Shown here piece by piece: positions 1 to 6,615 of a DNA stretch of 6,615 bases. Origin of the DNA: JBOGJI01 sp050747865. GTDB lineage: Bacteria; Acidobacteriota; Thermoanaerobaculia; Multivoradales; JAHEKO01. A program made the position numbers and the translations under genes. The notes under the pieces are model-generated. The model did not search any database. It was not told where the DNA came from and was given only the letters and a program-made list of their open reading frames with translations. The DNA is taken from contig JBOGJI010000036.1 in assembly GCA_050747865.1 (NCBI GenBank), forward strand, positions 1 to 6,615. Reading direction: 5' to 3'. Every line of letters starts with the position of its first letter. The stretch's first letter is position 1.

Positions 1-5
1 GCGGG

Positions 6-22
6 CGCCGCCGTTGGCGGCG
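6..22. repeat. Perfect 7-bp inverted repeat just upstream of the first gene
   Basis: CGCCGCC (6-12) and GGCGGCG (16-22) are exact reverse complements separated by GTT, so the transcript could form a tight hairpin ending three bases before the GGGAGG ribosome-binding site of the outer-membrane gene. No T-run follows, so it does not look like an intrinsic terminator. It may be a leader hairpin affecting translation or simply the GC-rich end of an upstream gene, because the frame of the first gene stays open to the left edge. The pairing is visible; any role is inference. Confidence 0.4.
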
Positions 23-24
23 AC

Positions 25-30
25 GGGAGG
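25..30 (+). promoter_or_regulatory. Ribosome-binding site deciding the TTG start of the outer-membrane gene
   Basis: GGGAGG at 25-30 lies 8 nt upstream of a TTG codon at 39. The TTG start gives a protein with a complete signal peptide. A later start, such as the in-frame GTG codon within the hydrophobic stretch, would destroy that peptide. This site is therefore the reason for choosing the rare TTG start. Confidence 0.65.
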
Positions 31-38
31 CCGGGTCC

Positions 39-1334
39 TTGGTTGTCAGCACTCGCTATCGCTCGATTTGGCAGATTGCCACTGCACTGCTAGTGGCCGT
101 TCCATCGATCCTGCCCGCCCAGCGGACAGGATCCGTTCCGCCGATTCCACCGGTCGGGGTGACGCTCGCCGAGGCCAGGGTCGCGGCCCGCGCCGACAGC
201 CCCCTGCTGGCTGCGGCGGAAGCCGACCTCGCCGTGGCGCGGGGTGCGCTGGTCGTCGCCCGCACCTACCCCTTCAACCCCGAGGTCGAGATCGAGGCGG
301 CTTCCCGCTCCGGTGGCGCGGGAAGCTCCAGTGATCGCGGCATCGGCGTGGAGCAGGAGGTCGAGATCGCCGGCCAACGCGGCAAGCGCATCGCCGTCGC
401 GGAGCGCACCGTCGCCGCGGCCGAGGCGCGTCGCGACCGCCGGCAGGCAGAGGTCGACGCCAGCGTCGATCGCACCTTCGGCGCGGCGGTGGCCGCACGC
501 GAGCTCGCCGCCTTCGCTGCGCTGGCCGCAGAGCTCGCCGAGAAGCTGCGTAGCTTCGAGGAGCAGCGACTCGAGGCCGGGGCGGGGACACAGGTAGACG
601 TGAACTTCGCGCGCGCTGCGGCCGCGCGCGCGAAGAGCCGACTGGCATCAGCTCGCGCTGCCGAGGCTGAAGCGCGTGCCGAGTTGGGAGAGGCGATCGG
701 GTGGGCTCAGCCAACCTCGCCGCAGGCTGCTGGCGATTTCCCGCCGAGACCGAGCTCCCTTCCCGAACTTCCAGCGCTGGTGGCTGCAGCCCTGCCACGG
801 CGCGGGGATCTCCAGGCGCTACGCGAGGAGGTCGCGCGGGCGGATCGAACGGTGACGCTCGAGCGCGCGCTGCGCGTGCCCAACCTGCGCGTGGGAGGGT
901 TCAGCCGACGCGAGGAAGGTGACGAGATCTCCGGCGCCTCGTTTGTCGTGCCGGTGCCCCTGTTCAACCGAAACCGCGGTGCGGTGGAGCAGGCCCTGGC
1001 TGCGGCGGCCAGGGCGCGGGCTGACCTCGCAACCGCGGAGCTCGCCGCACGCCGCGAGATCGAGGCCGCCTACGCCCACTACCGCGGCGCTGCCGATGCG
1101 GTGGCCGCGCTCCAGAGCGGCGCCGTCGGCGGACTGGAGGAAAGCCTGGACTTGCTACAGCAGTCGTTCGAAGCCGGAAAGATCGGCTCGCGCGACGTGC
1201 TGTTGTTCCGCCGCGAGCTGGTGGAAGCGCGACGCGAACAGATCGAGGCGCAAGCGGAGCTGGCGGCCGCGGTCGCCGACCTGGAGCTGGCAGGCGCCGG
1301 CTCGTTGCAGTCGACTGACGAGGAGACTCCCTGA
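39..1334 (+). CDS. czcC: CzcC/TolC-family outer-membrane factor of a heavy-metal RND efflux system
   Basis: This 431-residue protein is predicted to form the outer-membrane and periplasmic exit duct that carries metal ions out of the cell with the downstream adaptor and pump. The N-terminus is a signal peptide: basic residues (RYR), a hydrophobic run at about residues 10-26, and likely cleavage near LPA-Q around residue 27. There is no cysteine anywhere, so it is not lipidated like CusC. Two outer-membrane efflux (OEP) repeats follow, at about residues 40-220 and 245-420, rich in Ala/Glu/Arg coiled-coil helix. The PLFNRNRG motif at residues 307-314 is a hallmark of CzcC-type proteins, and a GSRDVLLFRREL-like segment lies near the C-terminus. 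Length is normal for CzcC. The start is TTG at 39, supported by GGGAGG 8 nt upstream. The stop codon overlaps the adaptor start by one base. Family assignment is firm; the exact metal is not shown by this protein. Confidence 0.93.
   Translation: MVVSTRYRSIWQIATALLVAVPSILPAQRTGSVPPIPPVGVTLAEARVAARADSPLLAAAEADLAVARGALVVARTYPFNPEVEIEAASRSGGAGSSSDRGIGVEQEVEIAGQRGKRIAVAERTVAAAEARRDRRQAEVDASVDRTFGAAVAARELAAFAALAAELAEKLRSFEEQRLEAGAGTQVDVNFARAAAARAKSRLASARAAEAEARAELGEAIGWAQPTSPQAAGDFPPRPSSLPELPALVAAALPRRGDLQALREEVARADRTVTLERALRVPNLRVGGFSRREEGDEISGASFVVPVPLFNRNRGAVEQALAAAARARADLATAELAARREIEAAYAHYRGAADAVAALQSGAVGGLEESLDLLQQSFEAGKIGSRDVLLFRRELVEARREQIEAQAELAAAVADLELAGAGSLQSTDEETP
1321..1325 (+). promoter_or_regulatory. 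Ribosome-binding site of the adaptor gene, inside the preceding coding region
   Basis: AGGAG at 1321-1325 sits 8 nt before the ATG at 1334, within the last codons of the outer-membrane gene. The TGATG junction, where the stop TGA and the start ATG share one A, indicates translational coupling of the two proteins. Confidence 0.7.
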
Positions 1335-2557
1335 TGGATCGGGTTCGCCTTCCCACGTTGCTCTTGATCCCAATACTCGCCGCGGCCTGGCTAGGCTGCG
1401 GGAAGAACGATGAGACTCCGCAGGAGGCGAGCGAGGCGACTCCTGGCGCTTCCGTCCCCGCGCCGGAGGAGGCACCACCCGGCGTCGTGGTGCTCACTCC
1501 CGAGAAGCTCGCCCAAGCTGGCATCCAGACTACGCTCGCCACTCGTCGTGAGGTGTCGCCGCAGCTCGAGACGACGGGAGAGGTCGGCTACGAGGAAGAC
1601 CGCCTCGCGCACGTCAGTCCACGCATCTCCGGGAGGCTGGTGCAGGCGATCGCCAAGCTCGGGGACCGCGTCGAGGCCGGCGAGACGCTCGCTCTCATCG
1701 ACTCCGTGGAGCTCGGCCAGGCGAGGACGGCATTCCTCAGTGCTCGGACTCGAGAGGGGCTCGCTCGCCAAGCCTACGAGCGCGAGCGCTCCCTCTTCGA
1801 CCGGCGCATCACCTCGGAGAGGGAGATGCTCGAGGCGCGGGCCGCGCTCGAGGAGGCGACCGCGGAGCGGCAGGGTGCCGAGACGACGTTGCGGCTCTAC
1901 GGCCTCGATGACGGCGCCATCTCGGCGCTGAAACCAGGTAGCGCTGACGCCTCCCTGCTTCCCGTCCGCACTCCGATCGCTGGCGAGGTGGTCGAGAAGC
2001 ACGCCACCATCGGCGAGCTGGTGAGGCCCGAAGACAGCCTCTTCACCATCGCCGACCTCGGTCACGTATGGATCTGGGTGGACATCCCCGAGCGCCAGCT
2101 GGGCCGGGTGCACCAGGACGACCTCGCCGAGGTGCGGGCCGACGCGTTCCCGGACCAGCCCCAGAGCGGGAGGATCACCTATGTGAGCTCGCGGGTCGAC
2201 CGCGACACTCGCACGTTGCGCGCCCGCGTGGACGTCGTCAACCCAACCGGCCTGCTGCGCCCTGGAATGTTCGCTCGACTGCGGCTCACCGACCAGCACG
2301 ACCCGGCGCCGGGCCTCCAGTCGCCGGGGGCGCCATCGGTGCCGCTTGCGGCGATCATCCGCGACGGCGAGGCGAGCATCGTGTTCGTCGACCTCGGCGG
2401 TGGGAAGTTCGAGCGCCGTGCCGTGAGGCTCGGCCGCCAGGGGGAGGGCTGGGTCGAGATCCTCGAGGGAGTCCAGGAGGGTGACCGGGTGGTCACGAGC
2501 GGCGGCTTCCTGCTCAAGTCCGAGGCCTCCAAGTCGCAGCTCGGCGAGGAGGAGTGA
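1334..2557 (+). CDS. czcB: CzcB-like periplasmic adaptor (membrane fusion protein) of the RND efflux system
   Basis: This 407-residue HlyD/CzcB-type adaptor links the inner-membrane pump to the outer-membrane channel. A hydrophobic N-terminus ends in WLGC; Cys22 is the only cysteine in the protein and is probably lipidated, although Trp at -3 is unusual for a lipobox. A Pro/Glu-rich linker (about 23-50) follows. The lipoyl half-motifs are at about 95-130 (ISGRL at 98-102, then GDRVEAGETL) and 205-240 (PVRTPIAGEV from 210). They flank an alpha-hairpin at about 130-195. The beta-barrel carries WIWVDIPE and the conserved N-x2-G-x-LRPGMF segment (303-313). The membrane-proximal domain ends with EGDRVVTSGGFLLKSE near residues 382-397, typical of CzcB. 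The N-terminal linker has no His or Met cluster, unlike CzcB of Cupriavidus or CusB, so a metal-chaperone site there is not evident. The pump gene starts 7 nt downstream. The family is secure; the metal specificity is not. Confidence 0.93.
   Translation: MDRVRLPTLLLIPILAAAWLGCGKNDETPQEASEATPGASVPAPEEAPPGVVVLTPEKLAQAGIQTTLATRREVSPQLETTGEVGYEEDRLAHVSPRISGRLVQAIAKLGDRVEAGETLALIDSVELGQARTAFLSARTREGLARQAYERERSLFDRRITSEREMLEARAALEEATAERQGAETTLRLYGLDDGAISALKPGSADASLLPVRTPIAGEVVEKHATIGELVRPEDSLFTIADLGHVWIWVDIPERQLGRVHQDDLAEVRADAFPDQPQSGRITYVSSRVDRDTRTLRARVDVVNPTGLLRPGMFARLRLTDQHDPAPGLQSPGAPSVPLAAIIRDGEASIVFVDLGGGKFERRAVRLGRQGEGWVEILEGVQEGDRVVTSGGFLLKSEASKSQLGEEE
2547..2552 (+). promoter_or_regulatory. 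Ribosome-binding site of the pump gene
   Basis: AGGAGG at 2547-2552, within the final codons of the adaptor gene, precedes the ATG at 2565 by 12 nt, slightly long but plausible. It fixes the pump start at 2565. The frame is open upstream to 2481, but those extra 28 residues are Ser/Arg-rich, overlap the adaptor gene, and precede the conserved RND N-terminus. Confidence 0.6.
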
Positions 2558-2564
2558 GCAGGCC

Positions 2565-5675
<3,111 letters not shown>

Positions 5676-5676
5676 C

Positions 5677-5681
5677 GGAGG
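5677..5681 (+). promoter_or_regulatory. Ribosome-binding site of the P-II-like gene
   Basis: GGAGG at 5677-5681 begins 1 nt after the pump stop codon and lies 4 nt before a GTG start at 5686. The spacing is short but no better start exists, and this start gives the conserved P-II N-terminus (MREIKAIIQPF). Confidence 0.6.
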
Positions 5682-5685
5682 TCCC

Positions 5686-6027
5686 GTGCGCGAGATCAAA
5701 GCCATCATCCAGCCCTTCATGCTCGAGCGCGTCCTGCGCGCCCTCGCGGCTGTCGAGGGGCTTCCCGGGTTGACCGTGTCGCAAGTCATGGGCTGGGGGA
5801 AGTCACGGGCGGCCGATGCCGAGGACCGGGTAACCCATGCCGGTCACGCATTCGCCAACAAGACCAAGCTCGAGCTCGTGGTGCCCGACGATCTCGCGCC
5901 CCGAGTCGTCGAGGTCATCGCCGAAGCGGCGCACACCGGTCGGCCCGGCGACGGCAAGGTATTTGAGTACGAGGTGCGACGAGTCGTGCGGGTTCGTTCA
6001 GGTGAGGAGGACGACGAGCGGCCTTAG
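5686..6027 (+). CDS. P-II family signalling protein linked to the metal RND operon (PII-NG-like)
   Basis: This 113-residue protein has the GlnB/GlnK length and fold markers: EIKAIIQPF at the N-terminus, KLELVVPDD (61-69), and the C-terminal signature TGRPGDGKVF (84-93) followed by RRVVRVRSGEED. Aligned by eye to E. coli GlnB with a one-residue offset, the ATP-binding Lys90, Arg101 and Arg103 are conserved as Lys91, Arg102 and Arg104, and the 2-oxoglutarate-linked Lys58 is Lys59. The T-loop (about 38-57) has the usual length but an unrelated sequence. Tyr51, the uridylylation site, is Ala52, and Gln39, which helps bind Mg-ATP and 2-oxoglutarate, is Ser40. His51 and His54 occur in the loop. It is therefore probably not a normal nitrogen sensor. 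A divergent P-II group (PII-NG) is known to be encoded beside heavy-metal RND pumps. With a gap of only 10 nt after the pump gene, it is very likely co-transcribed. A regulatory role on the pump is inference. It should not be called glnB or glnK. Confidence 0.9.
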   Translation: MREIKAIIQPFMLERVLRALAAVEGLPGLTVSQVMGWGKSRAADAEDRVTHAGHAFANKTKLELVVPDDLAPRVVEVIAEAAHTGRPGDGKVFEYEVRRVVRVRSGEEDDERP

Positions 6028-6064
6028 CCCATGGCAGGTACGGGCAATCATGATCACGGCGCTT
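6028..6064. other. Short spacer between the P-II gene and the IS end
   Basis: These 37 nt separate the P-II stop codon from the probable IS boundary. No T-run terminator, start site or obvious promoter is visible. The operon may once have continued here or ended in sequence now displaced beyond the IS. Read-through transcription from the operon would enter the IS antisense to its transposase. Confidence 0.5.
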
Positions 6065-6092
6065 TGGAGCTCCCCCGGTTTCGTGGACAGTT
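6065..6092 (-). repeat. Probable terminal inverted repeat (right end) of the IS3-family element
   Basis: Read on the + strand the stretch begins TGGAGCTCCCCC and ends GTGGACAGTT. This matches the layout of many IS3-family ends (TG, purine-rich stretch, C-run, then GTGGACA). It lies on the 3' side of the minus-strand transposase, where a right end belongs. The matching left end is outside the window, so the pairing cannot be confirmed here. Confidence 0.55.
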
Positions 6093-6142
6093 GAACATGT
6101 GGACTCTATCTCTACCGGAGCCGCCGGGCCTGTGGGAGCGGT

Positions 6143-6165
6143 GGGCGGCGCCGCAGGCGCCGTCC
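6143..6165. repeat. Hairpin with GCA loop (first inner palindrome)
   Basis: CGGCGCC (6146-6152) and GGCGCCG (6156-6162) pair perfectly around the loop GCA. The stem extends outward by three more pairs, one a G-T wobble, to 6143-6165. The core CGCCGCAGGCG is shared with the next hairpin. Confidence 0.65.
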
Positions 6166-6167
6166 AA

Positions 6168-6205
6168 GGAGCTGTGGGAAACGCCGCAGGCGTTTCCATG
6201 GCTCC
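6168..6205. repeat. Long hairpin with GCA loop (second inner palindrome)
   Basis: GGAAACGCC (6177-6185) and GGCGTTTCC (6189-6197) pair perfectly around GCA. After a bulged G6176 the stem continues through one normal and two wobble pairs into GGAGC (6168-6172) with GCTCC (6201-6205), about 17 pairs in all. No T-run follows on either strand, so it is not a canonical intrinsic terminator. On the minus strand it would lie in the 3' untranslated part of the transposase message. Confidence 0.65.
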
Positions 6206-6297
6206 GGCGGCTTGCACAGGCCTCCGGCTTCGAAACAGCGCCGGAGGTTGCCCTGTACGCGACGATCTCGCACCGGGCCGTACCGCAGCTACCCCTC

Positions 6298-6615
6298 TCA
6301 CTCCGCCGCCTCGGCTTCGTGCGCGGCTTCGAAGGCCGCTGGCGACAGGTAGCCGAGCGCCGAGTGACGCCGGTGCGGGTTGTAGAAGCCCTCGATGTAG
6401 TCGAAGACCGCGATCCGCTTGCGACCGATCCGGACCTGCTCGTCGACCAGCTCCGCGTGGATCCGCGGGACGCCGTAGGTCTTTCGCCAACGCTTGTGGA
6501 TCGCCACGATCCGTTCGGCAAGCTCCCGATCTTCAGTGGCGCGCTTCGACGGTGTACGCTCGACCCACGCGTAGTACCCGCTGCGGGAAACACCCAGCGC
6601 CCGGCACAGCCGCGC
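6298..6615 (-). pseudogene. IS3-family transposase OrfB remnant with the DDE core deleted in frame, 5' end off window
   Basis: On the minus strand an uninterrupted frame of 105 codons runs from the right edge to a TGA at 6298-6300. From the edge it reads RLCRALGVSRSGYYAWVER and then YGVPRIHAEL and RIGRKRIA, which are the N-terminal and HTH_21 parts of IS3 OrfB. It then passes directly into VFDYIEGFYNPHRRHSALGY and LSPAAFE, the extreme C-terminus of the same family. In intact OrfB (about 270-290 residues) the rve/DDE integrase domain of roughly 150 or more residues lies between these parts. Here it is absent, and the join falls near 6404-6414. Because the frame is kept, a short protein with the DNA-binding half could still be made, but it cannot catalyse transposition. 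About 15-20 N-terminal residues and any OrfA lie beyond the window. The identity is secure from the motifs; that the deletion is real rather than an assembly collapse is inferred. Confidence 0.85.

Larger units (their letters stand above)
6115..6227. repeat. Nested palindrome cluster inside the IS non-coding end
   Basis: Outer arms CCGGA (6115-6119) with TCCGG (6223-6227) and GGCCTGTG (6127-6134) with CACAGGCC (6215-6222) are exact reverse complements. They enclose two further hairpins at 6143-6165 and 6168-6205. A competing pairing AGCCGCCGG (6119-6127) with CCGGCGGCT (6204-6212) is also exact. The whole block could fold as a branched structure in DNA or RNA, like REP/BIME-type units. No long reading frame with recognisable similarity covers it. 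The pairings are seen directly; function is unknown. Confidence 0.6.
6065..6615 (-). mobile_element. Partial IS3-family insertion sequence, internally deleted, one end in window
   Basis: The element runs opposite to the efflux operon. Its 3' (right) end is marked by a probable terminal inverted repeat starting with TG at 6065. Its transposase OrfB tail occupies 6298-6615 on the minus strand and continues past the edge. Between them is about 200 nt of palindrome-rich non-coding sequence. The transposase lacks its DDE core, so this copy could only be moved in trans by a related element. The left end, any OrfA and a target duplication lie outside the window or cannot be recognised. The IS3 assignment rests on the OrfB motifs. 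The exact boundary at 6065 is inferred from the typical form of IS3 ends (TG start, C-run, then GTGGACA). Confidence 0.75.

Noticed and set aside
2481..2564. Upstream extension of the pump start to 2481
   Set aside because: The extra 28 residues are Ser/Arg-rich, overlap the adaptor gene, and precede the conserved RND N-terminus; the ATG at 2565 has its own AGGAGG.
5686..6027. Naming the last gene glnB or glnK
   Set aside because: The T-loop lacks the uridylylated Tyr and the Gln used for 2-oxoglutarate/Mg-ATP binding, and the neighbourhood is metal efflux with no amtB or glnA.
6168..6205. Long hairpin considered as an intrinsic terminator for the operon
   Set aside because: No run of T follows the stem on either strand, and it lies within the IS rather than directly after the P-II gene.
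6115..6227. Repeat cluster considered as a CRISPR array
   Set aside because: There are only two related palindromes with no regular repeat-spacer spacing and no cas genes nearby.
6054..6593. 179-codon minus-strand frame overlapping the transposase remnant
   Set aside because: It is out of frame with the recognisable IS3 OrfB motifs and reads as Ser/Arg-rich noise; the real frame is the one ending at 6298.

Overview
The window comes from a Gram-negative bacterium with high G+C DNA (roughly two thirds G+C by eye, with a strong preference for G or C at the third codon position). An outer-membrane efflux protein, a periplasmic adaptor and an inner-membrane RND pump are all present, so the cell must have two membranes. 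The window does not decide the phylum. Acidobacteriota, Gemmatimonadota and Myxococcota or other former deltaproteobacteria would all fit.

Positions 39-6027 hold a compact, co-directional four-gene operon on the + strand. The first three genes form a complete CzcCBA-type tripartite heavy-metal efflux system. They are a TolC/CzcC-like outer-membrane factor (39-1334), a CzcB-like membrane-fusion protein (1334-2557) and a CzcA-like RND pump (2565-5675). The fourth gene (5686-6027) encodes a small P-II family protein. It keeps the nucleotide-binding residues but has an altered T-loop without the uridylylated tyrosine. Junctions are tight: a 1-nt stop/start overlap, then gaps of 7 and 10 nt, each with a visible Shine-Dalgarno sequence. 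This implies one transcript whose promoter lies left of the window. The pump carries the DFG-x3-DG-x5-EN signature in transmembrane helix 4, which points to divalent cations (Zn/Co/Cd/Ni) rather than Cu(I)/Ag(I). P-II proteins linked to metal RND pumps are a known subgroup (PII-NG). A nucleotide-responsive control of the pump is a reasonable but unproven inference.

From about 6065 to the right edge lies one end of an IS3-family insertion sequence in the opposite orientation. A probable terminal inverted repeat (about 6065-6092) begins 38 nt after the P-II stop codon. It is followed by about 200 nt of nested palindromes and then by the 3' part of an OrfB transposase on the minus strand (6298-6615, running off the edge). 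The transposase frame is intact but jumps from the N-terminal helix-turn-helix region directly to the C-terminal tail. The DDE integrase core is missing, so this copy is an internally deleted, non-autonomous relic.

The main points for a second look are the P-II-like gene in the metal efflux operon, the in-frame loss of the transposase catalytic core, the palindrome cluster inside the IS end, and a cysteine-paired insertion in the periplasmic domain of the pump. No tRNA, rRNA, CRISPR array or metal-responsive regulator gene is visible.
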